NCBI GenBank assembly: GCA_963966185.1
Contig: CAWZYM010000145.1
Location: forward strand, 288,001-352,000
Direction of reading: 5' to 3'
Length of the DNA: 64,000 nt
From: Rhabditoides inermis
Taxonomy: Eukaryota > Nematoda > Chromadorea > Rhabditida > Rhabditidae
Under the pieces are notes generated by a model. That model did no database searches, had not been told where the DNA came from, and saw only the letters and a list, made by a program, of their open reading frames with translations. A program made the translations under genes and the position numbers. Below are positions 39,662-54,400 of the stretch, piece after piece (position 1 is the first letter of the stretch; every line of letters starts with the position of its first letter).

Positions 39662-42600
39662 CCAACAGCGAGGACGCCGTACCTTGAGTGTGAGTTTGTT
39701 GATGGCGAGTTGTAGTGGGGTGAGTACTCGATCCCTTCTCGATTCCACTCTCAGCCGACGACGGCAAGACGGGAAGCTGCCGCGCACTGAACAGCATACT
39801 TCTCAAACCTGTTTATATGAAATTATATGTGATGCTGATGCATAACAAATACGATGAAACAAATAACATAGACATAACGTCTATAATTATATACAATGAC
39901 ATTGTCATGCGTCTCTCTCACGCACCCTTGATCTGTGTCCTTCTGAGTGCCTGTTGTGTGATGGGTGGCTGGACTCCCCTCGGTCGAACACCCTCGCACA
40001 CTACGGACTCGAACACGAAACGACGCAGACCCGTGTGAGTGGCCAGGCTGCGGCGCTCCCTGAACCAGAGCAAACTCCCCCCCTCTCTCTCTATCTATCT
40101 ATCTATCTCTCTCTCTCTCTCTTCCTCCTCCTCCCACCTCTCCTCTCCTCCCGTCAGCTCGTCGTCTTCGAGCGTCGTCCCTCCGGGCATCGGCTCCAGA
40201 TGGGTGATCCTCACGTATGCATACGACGGATCCAGAGAGATCGACGACTCGTCCTGACAATACAGTGTGATATTGAACATAAATTACACTCATCAGGTTC
40301 ATTTTATACCAGATAATCCATACAGTGTATTCGCATAGCAAGAGATGCATTAGCAAAGCATTGAGAGAACCGCCATCCTTGGGTGCACCAAGGAGGAAAA
40401 ATGATGCGCGAGGGCGGGGCTAGGGGCGATTCAATGCGGCCGACTCAATGCGGCTCACCTCGTGAAACACATTTCAACGCAGCACTTCATAGAAAAAGTG
40501 ACCAACCTCCGGTTCCGGTTCGACCCTCACTCTCTCGTGGCCAAGCAGTTGACGGTAGTAGTCACGGAGACTGAAACGAAGAGATGTTAGCTTCCTCTCT
40601 CCCTCTCTCTCTCTCTCTCCCTCCCTCACCGCAATGAGCACTCTGCCAGCGACGTGAGACCCGGCTCCCGAATCACCCACTCCGTACCGTGCTCCGGGCT
40701 GGAAACACGCCAACAATAAACGCAAAACAATCGTCCGCCACACACCCGAACCACTGCGGTCCGGTGAGTCTGATTCGGAAGTATGCCCCGAGGTGTCGCT
40801 TGCCACTCGTCTTCACTTCGGCCGCCCGAGACGACGTCTGTTGCAGCTCGGCGTACACAGAAATGAGAGACTGCAACAAGTTGCATAAATCAATAACGCG
40901 TTCGAGAAAGAGCAAAGAGAGGATGAATTTGGATCAAACGGTTTCGACTCATGTCATCTGACCGTTTGAGCCACCACCAACCCGGAGTCATCATCAGAGA
41001 TGAAGTTGATGGCTAGTTTCAATCTAGTAAACCCATGTGTGATACACCTTCTCTATCAATTAATGAGCACATTTTAGTTTCGAGTCTCTCTCACCTGGTG
41101 GTTTCCCTGTCTCTCGAGTGCTGGGATGAGCAGTCTGTACAGGGGTCCGACCGCCTCGAATCGCTCGGCCAGAGTGAGCGACGCGGCAGCAGCCTCCACG
41201 CGGGACGCAAGGTTCTCCTACAACACAATCAATACATTGCAGCTATTTCAAAGATTCGCCAACAAGGATTCCATCCAACTCACCAACGTATAGCCAGCCG
41301 GTTCGACAGCCTCCGTATTTGGGACAGACACTGCCTCTTGTTCAGCCACCTGCAAGAGACACGAGAATATAATATTATTCTGGGAGATAGTTAGCCAGAT
41401 TACAATAGAAAAACGATCTACCCTCTAGTCGCATTCGATCTACCTTCTAGTCGTGAGGAGACCCAAGCGCGCGCTTTCAAACGATAATATTGATCAAAGA
41501 AGCCGGCATGCGAATCAAAGAGGCCGCGCGACACTCGACCAATTGCCCGCGCTGTCTGGCCTCTCTCGCTCGGAACTGAGTTTCGCCAACTGACCCCGGC
41601 TGCCAATAACAGAAACTATCCACCAGGCGGCAACTATACTTCCCCTCCCTCTCCCCCCTCTCGCACCTCTCTGGACACCCAGTCGAGCACACTCCACTCT
41701 GGCTCCTTCAGCTCCCCCCTCCCTGCCAGTTCCTTCGCACAGATCGCCACAGAATGCGCGTGGCACACCGCCGCCTCCGCGTGCCAACCGTGCCTGTATA
41801 TGCAAATTCGAAACAGGTACGAATACACCTTCTGGGGAAAAACAACAAAAATGAAATGTGGTGAATAGTAACTCATTATCGACAGGACGAAAGACGAGAA
41901 GATGTGAGTCTCGGTATCTGTTGTAATAGCACACACTAGGATGGAGAATGGGAGGATGATGATGGAGGATAGAGGGGCTCCGTGCGTGCTGTGCACCCAC
42001 CTGGCGTGTGCCATGGCGAGTCCGTCCCACCAGGCGGAGCGAAGAGCGGCGCTGCCCCGGTAGCTGTCCGCCAGCTGGATGTGCAGGTCAGCCAGACGGA
42101 TCTGCAACGGAGAGAATCAAACGCGCGTTCATAAGCATCATAATCAGCAAACGTATCACGCCTGCTTGATTCGATCACAAGCAATAGCCTCTACATCGAA
42201 CGCTGACACGCCCTACTCACGGGATCATTGGCGGCGTCGACAAGGGATGACGTGGCAGTCATCACCCCGCGCAGCTGACCGATCAACTCCTGCAATGAAT
42301 GCAAAAAATGAAATGACATCACACAACCCACAACATTACAAACACTAAATAGGATTCCAGAGTTGAACTACATACTCCGTAGCTAGAAACGTCACTACGC
42401 CAGAACAAACACGTTACAATTGATAATCACAATGCGGAAAAACGATTTCTTTGTAATTCGAAAATGGGATCCATAATAAAAAAAAAAACATTACCTGTAC
42501 AGCCCGATCGAAGCTGGTGGCCTTCCTGTCAGTCGCCACGAGCTGCTCCAAGTGACACAGACCGCGCTCGAATCTGCGAAGGAAGGTACTCTCTCCCTCC

Positions 42601-45361
42601 CTCTCCCCTTCCTCTCTCTCTCCCTCCCTCTTTCTCACCTGAGTGGGGACCATGCCGGATCGGCTCTCCCCAGCAGTCTCGCCAATGCCACTCCCGTCTG
42701 CGCGCCTACAACACTAGCGTCAACGTTTCACATCAGACGACGGCAACCACATTCTGTTCTGTCCTAACACGTTACTGGTAAACTGGACAAGTGGATTTTT
42801 CAGTTTTGGATTTTGCAGTAACGTGTAGGGACAGTATGAGTGCAGTGTGCTGTCGGCGCACCCACCACTCCTGCCGAGTCTCTCAGCCACTGTGGGGTGT
42901 CTCTTCTGCTGCTCATCCCCACGCTGCACAGACAGCACGAGCGCCTGTCCGGCTGAAATGTCACATGTTCACAATAACACAACTCACAGAAATCAATAAA
43001 CACGTTTGACAAAACTCATGAGTCAGCAGTACACTCACCCAGATGCTGGCTGGCCGTCTCGTATCCATGTCGCAGCAGTAACTGCAGCAGGGCGGCCGCA
43101 GCTGTCTGCACTGACGTCAGGCTGGAAAAGAAACATATACACAATACATTATCATAGAAAAAAGAATAACATGTAGAAATATAACAATTATCATGTATTT
43201 CAAGCCCTGTAGATACGTTAAACTACCCTACAAAATTACTAGAAATGAGTAAGATACAATTCGGTTGTAATATAAGTTCTAATGTTATATCATAGTCCTT
43301 CTCACCGACTGCTCATCTGAAGAAGAACCCTTTCCACGAAGAGAGCGAGCTGGTCCATCGAACCCCATTCGAGCAGGCGGGAACGGAACTGAAAAGGGGT
43401 CTCTCTCCTTCTCTTCTCGTTCTCTCTTTCTCCCTCCCTCTCTCTCTCACCAGGTTGCTGAATAGTGCGAGGGCTGCGATGGCGTGCAGTCGCACAGCCT
43501 CCGGCCAGTGCTCCTCCAACAGAGACAGGTGCAGGGACAGCAGCCTGCGAGGAATACGTTTATACACTACACACACGCTCAATTAAATTGACTAATTTCA
43601 ATCATTTCATGAAAGTAAAGTAGAATGTTACAAAGAAAAAATATCTTATAGCACATAAAATACGATTCTCACCAAACTTTTAAAAATGAACTACTGCATA
43701 GCTACCAATAGAGAATCGATGTAGACAAATATGTTCATCTATCAAGTCTCGTACCCACCTGGCGAACACAGCACTGGACACAGTGTGTGCTGCCACTCCT
43801 CCGTGTCTGGAGGAATGCGGGCGGAGGGTGCCAGTGCAGGATTCCTGGAAAAGTCAAACAAAAAATATCGATCGATTATCAACATCTACGTCAATATTTG
43901 GTTCATTTTTATGGCATGTTTGTTTGTTGTTCTTGAAAAATACAGGAATGATAAGGCAGCGATAGCGAGAGACACATCTGCATCGCCGCAACCTACCTGG
44001 GCAGCAATGTGTTGGGCGACAGTCTGCGCGGCGTCCAGCACAATCAGAGCAGTCTCCTGGCTGCAAACATTTGCTTTTCATTAATTCCACAATCCATAAC
44101 CGAATATCGATTGATCTAACGTCAATCGACGCACCTCATGTTAACTAGTTGGAGTACTCCGAACGGCGGCGGCTCCTCCCCTCCTCCCGATCCACTGTTC
44201 TCGTCACCGCCTAGAAATACAATCAAACATTTTCTTCATCATTTTTTTTGCTTCTTATATTTTCTTAAAGGAACAGTGGCGACTTAATTCTGCCACAACC
44301 TGCCACAACTCCTCATTTTCACACGAACAAAACGTTTGGCGGTGACAGGAATCGAACCCGCGAAGATTAGGGCCATAACGCAGCGCACATGCACTGAGCC
44401 ATGAAGCAAGTGGCAAGAAGTTGTTCATTTGCGCTTATGTCTCCGACCTCAGTTTTTCCAGTGAAGCGTTGGCGAGAAATTCAAATTTTGAGCTGCATTC
44501 TTGGCAGTGGCAGAATCGAAAGTAACGCAGAATCGCCGTTCTTTCGCAAAAACTGCTAATGTGTTAGGTTAATATGATTTTTAATAATGCTCCGAGTCGA
44601 AAATAAGTCGCCACTGTTCCTTTAACGTACACATTTTCATTGTTTTAATTCTTGTTCGGTGGGAAAACACAATACCTCCATTCACCCACCCAAACATTTG
44701 CCGCACGCTTCCTTGAAAAAAACACACACAATCTACGTGTTTCATCTACCACACAACTAACGGCGGCAAACGATTCCGCAATACGAGAGATGGATCTGTC
44801 GATACCTACCTTCCTGTCCCGCACTGTGGTTGAGCTGCGTGGATGGGAGTCGGGAGGAAGAGGGAGGCACGAGGTGCAGAGAGCGCAGGGTGCCGCGGAT
44901 ACTCAAACAGTCATCTTACGAACCTCACCACCTTTCTTTCCCATTCACATTACATTGCAAAATCACGGTACACTTGCACTGTCAGCATAGGAAATGTGAG
45001 AAATGAGATGAATTAAGCAGAGTGCACCCACGTGTGTCCGGTCCTCTGCTTCGCGTGCTGCCTTCCCCTGTATCGGAATACTTCGAGTGCAATCTCGAGC
45101 AGACGCAGCCACTGCACTCCACGCACCTCGGCCGGATCGGAACCTGCCAAAAGGTTGGTCATGTTCGAGATTCCAAGTTTCAACAACATCATTACCATCA
45201 ACAATCACACATCAACAACAATCAGTTCTTGTAATTATCACGGTACCAATGCACTCTCTTCCCTTAACGCACTGACCAGGAGTGAGTGGCGCAGGCGGCG
45301 GCTGGCCCACTCCCTTCCATAGAACACCCAGCACCTGCAAAGAGGAGACATCAATAATAGT

Positions 45362-45447
<86 letters not shown>

Positions 45448-48400
45448 TATACAGGATCGTACTACAAACGCGTATGCAGTTCCTACCGACGCTGCAGACA
45501 CATCTAAAGGAATTAACAGAACACAGCTTGCGACAGTTGAGAGATCCACTGATCTATTCGCATTCTCAAACCTCCCACCCACCTTCTTCGGCAGCCGATG
45601 CACCACATACAGCACTGCCGCCAGAATATCCTGCACCTCTTCCTGAAACACACTTATTGATGTTTCGTTCCACAAGAACACTTTTCGGAGTCTACCCCAA
45701 AATACGTTTAATATTCGCCAAACACGTATACACTTTTAAACTACAATTCTTTCAGAGAACAAATATCTCCAAACTGTTCAAATTGTTCAATATGTGACCA
45801 ATATGCGCACCATATCCAGCTTCTCAGTGAGTGGTGCAATGAGGGGCGCTGTGGCGTCTGCCCTCGCAGGGGTCGAGGGCAGAGGGGGAGGCGGCGCCGG
45901 AGGACTGCAAACGACAATTCGTTAACTACCCTATTGTACTAAATTGTTCCATTGGAAATGAGAACAGAATCATTGTACAAACTCGCAATTGTGATCAAGA
46001 TTCAAGACACACGATAAGAGTCACTCGACGCCTACAGAACCCGCGTTTCATACCGTATATGGTGTGACGGCTCCCTGATGGTTGTTCCGATGGAGGGGGA
46101 CGGGGGCGCCTCGGCCAGTCTCCTGTCCAGACTGCGCCACTTGGACGACGGACGCGCGGCTGGAAGCATCACTCAATCACAGATCCATCTCAACCGATCG
46201 ACGCACCGTCTTCTGTGGCGGGGGCGGTCGTGGCGACTGGAGTGTGCGCGGCCGCTGACGCCACTGCCTGCAACATCCAATAGTCATACTTGTCCGAAGA
46301 ATGATATGGAGAATATCGATTCCAATCAAACTATGAAATCCCCTCACTTGTTCGATGTCGTCGATGTGGTCGAGTGCGAATCGGAGGAGGGGCGCGTAGA
46401 GCATGGCGATGCGACGCTGCATGTTCTGCAACACATCAATCATATCATCATTCACAATATCTTACTTTTATCAAAAATTCGTACCATACTAACAATATGC
46501 TTCATACTCAAATAAAGTTCATGCTCTCTCCTCTTGCATTAATCCGTCACTAACATACGTATCAGTCCGTCAATAGCAATATTTTTCTCTATCCACCACA
46601 TCGGACAACTTTGAAATGTATTCATACCTAACCAACTCTAACATACCTAATTCACCTACTTAACATACCTGATTCAACTAACAATACGTTCCACACTCTT
46701 ATATCCTTCAAAGTCTCTCCGCTTCGAGTAATTTTTTCTTTAGAGAACCTATTCACGACAGCATATCCGACCCGCACCCACCAGATCTGCATATCTCCTG
46801 TCGTTGCTGTGTTTCGCGAGCAGGTTTCTCAGAAGGGCGATCGGTCGCCGTCTGTACTCGCGAGGCTCACGCATACACGCAACCAGCTCCTACAACACAC
46901 AGATTATGTATATAATAAAAAAAACGATATTGAAACGCTTTAATAAAGAATTGCTGTCAAAACATCACTTGTATTAATACGTCATAAGTCATGTTCCAAT
47001 CTCTGCAAACACGCATTTGAGAATATGAGCGCACCTGAATGATGAGTCCGGTGGGGAAGTGCCTCTGCGCATACGAGCCGCTCAGCCACCACTCATCACC
47101 ACAAAGCGCGTCTGAAAGACATGGATAGACCACGCCCCCTCTCGCGCCGCCCCTCTCCACCCACATCGGTCCGTGTCCGTCGTCTCGGCCAATGCAGGTG
47201 TGTTGAACATCTGATTGAAGAAGCGCTGCAGAAGACCGGGAGCGGACGAGGCTGCGATCGAATGCAGCACGATTATAGATTATTCGATCGAGACAACGAG
47301 TGAATTGTGAATACCACAGTGCTACGCCCTTATATAGACTCGCAGTACTCACAAGCAGTGGTGCCCGCATCTTGCGACGTCGCCGCGGCCACTCGGTGAA
47401 TCTCAAACACATAAATTCACATTACAGAAACATTTTGTTCGTCAAATCGAAATGCTATTATGTAACAAACTCAAATCCAAACAATAAGAGTTGAAACATA
47501 TTCAACTTTTTTGCCACAAAAAGCCTCTGTACAAATCTTCTACACAGCATGGCCCATCCTGTCAGTAATGCAACCGTCTCCGATGCCTGACCTTGTGTCT
47601 GCTGTCGACTAGTACAGGCAGGGACAGAGAGAGCCAGTGCTCGTGCTGACTCAGCAGCTGCAGCAGGTCCGCCTTCAACTCGCGCAGAGCCTGCAGGCAA
47701 ATACGTTTCAACACCTGTTCATAGTTACAGCCATAGCGAGTGGAGATAAAGTTCCGATGTCCCCGATACAATAACAACAACAAGTCCTACCCTGCTCTCG
47801 TGCTCGTCCATTCTCTGCACAGCCGAGTGTACCCATCGAAGCACCGCGCCGCGGTCCATGAATGAGATACAACACTGCAAGATGAACAATTCGATTGATT
47901 CATTCATGCAAAACCCCGATAAAGAAAACTATTGCGAGAGAGGGGGGAAGGAGAAAAACAGATCCAGAGAGACCCAGAGATGAGGAGAGATGGCGCACTG
48001 ACTCGTATGAAGAGGACAGTGGCCGTGTTGGCAGCGCGCGCCTCCTCCGGCAGCTCCCGGTGGCGAGCCACGATCTGCAATCTCGATATGCACTATTTTG
48101 AAAGTGACGATCGTCTATATTTCACTTGAAGCACACGAAACACTTGTCGCGACCGCGACCGCACCCCCCAATCACCCACTGAGATGGCATATGTTTCACA
48201 GCCACACTATATTACGCGGTTCATGTACATTACAATCTTAGCATCTTACCATTCTGGATACGTCGATGTTACGAAAACGAAAGTGAATTCGCCATCAAAC
48301 AGAATCAACTTTACAGATTTTCTTAAAATCAATATTTATAATCTCATAATGCTACCTGAGTGACGAGTGCATCGATCATCTGCCCGGCTGCCTCCACTTG

Positions 48401-51400
48401 CTCGGCGGGGAAGCGGGAGGAACGGGAGGTCTGCGAACACAACACATTGCGACAGTCAAATCGGGCAGACGACAGTAATGTTACAGCAAATCTTGTTATC
48501 AAAGATAGTCAAACAAATCTACCCAGTGCCCAGAATACGCATGCATTTACCGTTACCATAAGACGATTCTGAAAAAGACATACGTCCATAATAGTTCATA
48601 TCAATTAAACATTGATCGACATTTTCAACAAAAAAACAAGACTGATATTAACCAGATTGTTCGATAGAATGTTAGAATAACCATACGCAACAATTTGTGG
48701 TCTAGTGGTGAGTTGTGGTTGTTGTTGTGATTGATGCGTACCTTGTACAGCTGTTGCCTGACAGTGGTCTGTGCGAGGCTCTTGCTGGCAGCATCAAGAA
48801 TGAACCACATCTGCCGATATACACATGACAGCTCATCCAGAGAAGACGACGCCGAACGAAGCTGCAGTGCGATTCAGTCACCCACTATTTCTACTACCAA
48901 TGTTTTTCGACAAGAATTCGTCTCTATACACATCAGGATTCACGAATACGAATCCCACAAATACACATATTCATGGATGAAGTAATGAAATGTGAAATCA
49001 GGAAACAACACAACACAACAACCCACCAGAACCGGCAGATACTTGGCAATCGCGGCCCAGACCGCGCCCTCCACTCCTCCTCCTCCACTGGCTGCTCCTG
49101 CTCCGTCGGAGAAGTGGAGTCGGATGAATTGTCGGAGAAGAGACTTCCTGCCCGCAGCAGATACACGGTCGCAGATAGACACGAGAGCACTGAAATGGAA
49201 TGTTGAAAAGGAACACCGAGGGAAAGAGAGAAACACTGGAAGAAGAGAGAATGAAAGAGAGGGGGAGAAAGGGGAAGAGAGGGGGCGAGAGGGGAAGAGA
49301 GAGGGAGAGAGAGGAAGAGAGGGGGAGAGTGGGGAAGAGAGACAGATGAGCCGTTTCGTACGTGATGACTCCTATGGCGAGTGTCTCAGTGGGCGCGGCT
49401 GGCAGGAGGGAGAGGAGTCTCTGGAGGACGAGTGGCAGGAACGGGATCAGCGACGACACTGGCACCTCCAGCAGAGACTGCAACAGGAAAACATACACTA
49501 TGACGAAACACTTCCAGTGGGTGGGATGCAATTAGTTCATAGTCACACCACACCAGACTACCACATTCACAACATGATGCAGGCTTGGCAGTCGGATACT
49601 GAGCAACTCAGAGACGTAGGGAAAGCTGATGTGCCATTTTCACTCCACTCTCCAAAAAACGCAATGAACAAGGAAACGGAGGTGGGTGGGGAGCGGGGAG
49701 TGGCGGTTCACGGGACGTCATGCCATGCAGTGCACACCAGTGCACACTCGCATTCGCACGCCTGCGTGGTGTGTACCTCGCTCGCCTCTCGCAGCTGTCT
49801 CTCCGTCGCCTCGTCCACTCCTCCCACACCCGCAGACGAGCCCGCGATGGGCGAACACGAACGAGCCTCCGACAGAGCCGTCTTCATGGCAGACACTCAT
49901 TAATCAACCAACCCAAAAAATGGTGGCGAATCGTTGTAAACTATCATATCAATCTGTTAGTCCAGTCCAAAACATTCTCACTCACCCCAGTCAACTCTGC
50001 CGCGTCTCCAATGATCCGCTTGCTCTCCAGTCGCTGGCACGCCTAAAAAAGAGAAAACAATAATGTACTGTACACCGTACTCCAGCTACGGTACCCCGTA
50101 CCTGGAAGAAGTCGTGCAGTCGTGGCTCGGTGGTGAACGCGCTGCTAACTATGCGTAGCCGCACGCGGAATAGAGGCCGCTGCTCGACCCAGCGAATCTC
50201 CGGACCCTCCTCCTGCAACTCCGTCTCCGTACTCCGATGCGATAGGTGCATGTGTGTGTCTTCATCTTCGTGTTTTGCTACAATGCAGCCGGCTAACTCT
50301 TTTTAATGCATGAATACGTTTCATACTTCGCATAACATGTGATTGTCGATCAATCGGCAACAGCTGAACACCCCGAAAACTCGATCAATTGGGTCTTTTA
50401 CGGTCACAATTAAATACTTGACCGAATGATGACGTCTCATATGGCTTGATCACTCCAACCCCGCGAACCCCCTTTCCGAGTCCCATCGGTCGCGCCCTCC
50501 AGTACTGGTGGGGCAGATCGGCCGCCACCGGAAGAGAGAACTCCTGCTCGTCGCACTGCAATCAGAGAGTGTCACTATCACGTTCATACACTCTTACCAC
50601 TCATGCTCATGCACATATCATAACCACAGTATTTTTTTCCGATTCACGAATAATAATAATATTATGTTGCATATAATAATAATCTTATAAACATGTTATG
50701 TTGCATGAGGCATACGTGTTTGAGGTACAGATTATGTGGCTAATGTTTCGAGGATTGTACGCAATGAGATGAGTGATACAAAGGAGAAAGTGATAGAAGT
50801 AGTGAAATGCAAATCGCACCTCCATAGCGAGTCTCTCCTTCTTGCCCAGCAGCGGCAGCCACGCGTAGCCCACTGGCGTCTCCGCACACTCAAAACGCAT
50901 AATACCTTCTCAAAACAACCTCAAACAAACTAAAACTCTGTAATCTACAACAATCAGAACACATAATGTTGTATAAAATATGCAAATTAAGATGCACGCA
51001 CCCCCTCCGGGCTCTTGACACTGCCGTGTGCGGCGACAGCGACGTGGGCGAACGAGAAGAGGAGGTGGTCGTGGCGGGTGAGCGACAGAGGCAGACACAC
51101 CTTCACCTGCAACGCGCACATAACGCACTCCATGCAATACATCACTAGCTTGGTCTCTCACAACTAATCTTCACAAACATTCATGCAACTCTGTGGTACA
51201 AATACAAGGAGCAACACAGAGGTGCAGGATAGAGAGGCAGCGTACTAGCAAAGGAGTCGAGACGTTGATACCGACCTCGTCTCCGAACGCGGGGTTCTGC
51301 TGGTGGTGTTGGATGGCGCAGCTGGCAGAAGAGACGAGGGGACCGCCCGGGGACAGACGACACACAATGGCCTGACAAGGGGACGGTGACAAGAGCCCGC

Positions 51401-54400
51401 CCCCTCTCCCCCCACCTTCTCTGCTGCATCGCTCCCTCCTCGCACGAGTCGCACAGTCACAGAGATGTTCCGCGCCTTGCCGAACACCTTCTGAGAGTCG
51501 TATCTGAAACAATTCAAGGCTACCTCAAACAATCGGCAGAAAGACAAAAGTCACTAAGGATAGTCCTAGAGTAAATGGTGAAAAAAACGGTGATCTGGGA
51601 AATAAGATTGATCTCAATGTTTGAGATAAATTAAACTGCTATTCAATCGATAAATTACCAACATACAGTAGCTACATGAATCTACGAGAACTTTTCAAAA
51701 TATCAATGAACCGTTTTCGAAAGCAAAACGCATGACTGACTTGAGCGCGAGCGGGTAGACGTAGAGTAGGTTGACGAGTGCAGAGTGCGGCTCGCCGACC
51801 ACGTCTCCGAAGGACTGCAGCTCGAAGGCGGGCGGCACGGGGGAGTCGGGGGGAGAGCGGCGGGGGCGGAGAGGCAGCAGCGAGGGCGAGACGCGGACTG
51901 CAGACAGCATGCAGTCAGCACTGTCACAGAAGGTTCGGGGGAGAAGAGGGTGAGAGATGAGATATTATTCACTATCTACTCACACGGCAGCTCGTTCACC
52001 CTGCTGCCAATGTCCACCCGCACAGTGACACTGGCATTCGGAATCGCCAGCTTCCCTGCCTTCTCGATCCTGCAATGTCATGCCATCATCCAAGCTCGCG
52101 GATAATAATAATAACTTTATTGCAGAAATACTGCGTCGCACATATAAACAAACATCAGTGGTTTGAAGACACAGAGGCGTTTAGCGTCACCAAGGTTGAT
52201 CGAAATTCAATTATAAGAACTTGGCAAAACTGATTGCACGTAGCGGGAATCGAACCGGCGTAGATTGGTCCGTGAACCGTGAGCGTTACCACAACACTAC
52301 AACGACATGTACCGTCGAACTCATATCGACGAGATGCGCACAAAGCTCAATTTTTGGATAAGCATTTTGGCGCGAAATTCGAATTCGCCTTACCAAGCTT
52401 CGCACGTGCAGATGTTGGTAAGCGTGTTGGTAACGCGGAAACGCCGTTCTTTCGCGTTTTCTTTGATTGTTTCGTGTTTATATGGCTCAAGCAATGTTCA
52501 AAAGTCAAAACTAAGCGCCACTGTGCCTTTAAATATAAAATATAACATGAAAGAAAGTTAAATATAGCATGAAAGAAAGATTCTGCACCCACTTTGCGTA
52601 CTCGTGCAGCATCTTCTGGAGGTCCGCCTCGGTGAGTCTGCTCCCGTCAGCGCATCTGTACAGCTGTAGCTGCTCCGGCCTGGCGGGGGAGGGAGTGGGC
52701 GACAGCTCGCCCGAGCGAGCATCGTGGAACACTGGCCTGCAACACACATCACCCATCACACACAACACGTCATTTCAACAGTTGCATTACGACAGGCATA
52801 ACAAATTTCACAGAGTCGACAAGTCATCATTTCATATTGTTATCCGCATACGTTGCGGTCGCAATGAAATGGCCCATTCTTATATTTGTATTGCATTCGC
52901 TGGTCAACGTGGTTTTGACTGGAGGACGTGACGGTTCGCTGTAAGTTGCTATCCTTTTTTTCAAGAGAAATTATGTAAACTGATTCTTAGATGTTTTCGT
53001 CACGGATACTTCATGACGAAACGCATTACATTCCCGAACGCACCCAGGAATAAGGAATGGAACGTTGCGTCTGCACAGCCAGCCGTTCAAGTTAACTTGC
53101 ATTTCCACGTTCATGACTAAACCATACTGCATTTAGATAGATGCAAATCACGTGAACATGACGTTTTGCAGAACAGTTCTCTATGAATTGCAATGGCCCG
53201 ATGGTCAAACATCTATCGAAGCTGTATGGTACAACGTAAGAAAAGTAATGAAAAAAGATGACCAGGTGAGACCACTTTCGAGATAACACTCACGATGATG
53301 AGTTCAGTTGAAACCCAAATGTCACGAGCCAACGCGTTGTCCATCCGACATGGTCAATAATGAATGATTCACATGCAAATTAATTTAAGATTGTTAATAG
53401 GTAAATTATGAAACCGGTGTCACTTGTGAATGGACGTTTGTGTGTGACTGCTACACCGATTTCTGTAATGACCTTGTGTTTCCGAGAGTGAGCGAGCTTT
53501 CTAAACCGAATTCTCAAATCGATTTCTAGGAGCGATACTTTATCGATCCTCGTACTATAAACGATGGTAATCATTTCCGAACACCGACGGCGTTCTTCGA
53601 AAACTCCAACCACTGTGATACTTCTGTCATCTGTATACATAAAAAAAAGTTTTTTTGCATATTTTTTGAAAACGATTAGAAAATATTATAATAAAATCTT
53701 TCCTGAAGATTTTACGAGACAACTCGACAGTCAACCAACAAGTTGTCATATCGATCACACCACAGAACCATTTGGCAGGCAGTTCCTACATAGCATTCAA
53801 ACATTGAGAGATGTATGCTGCATATGCTACATACACACTAATCTCACTCCTTGCAGCCTCTGAATAATGCGATATTCAATATCAACGGCACTGGACCCTT
53901 GTGGTGTGCACTTGTGATCAAAGAAATGGAGACGTCCTATGGTCTTGTAAGAATTCCCAGAGCTGTTAGCAAAGATCATGACGAGCTTGTACTTTAACAT
54001 TACTTTTTGTAACGATAACATATTAAATTTATAGTTGGACTGGGAATACGAAAACAACACCATATTTTCAAACTCGGATGTTCATTGTTACAAACCGAAA
54101 GCGAAATTCAATAGATATAGAAAAGGTATAAACTGTTAGAGAAGATGAACATTGCATGTTTCAGATGATAATTTGCTATATCGTTCGTGGATTGGAGACG
54201 AGATCTATTTGTGCGCATGTGGAGAAGACAACTGCAACCACGACCAACTCAACTACGTGCGACTCTTGACAAGTCACTGACTGTGTGAAACTTTTAGGAA
54301 ATTCGCAAGGAACTCATGAATCAACTTCCTTCGCAAAACAGCAAAGACGACATTGTGCGTGCATTGTGTGTTGATTGTCACCATCATATCATATTCAGTC

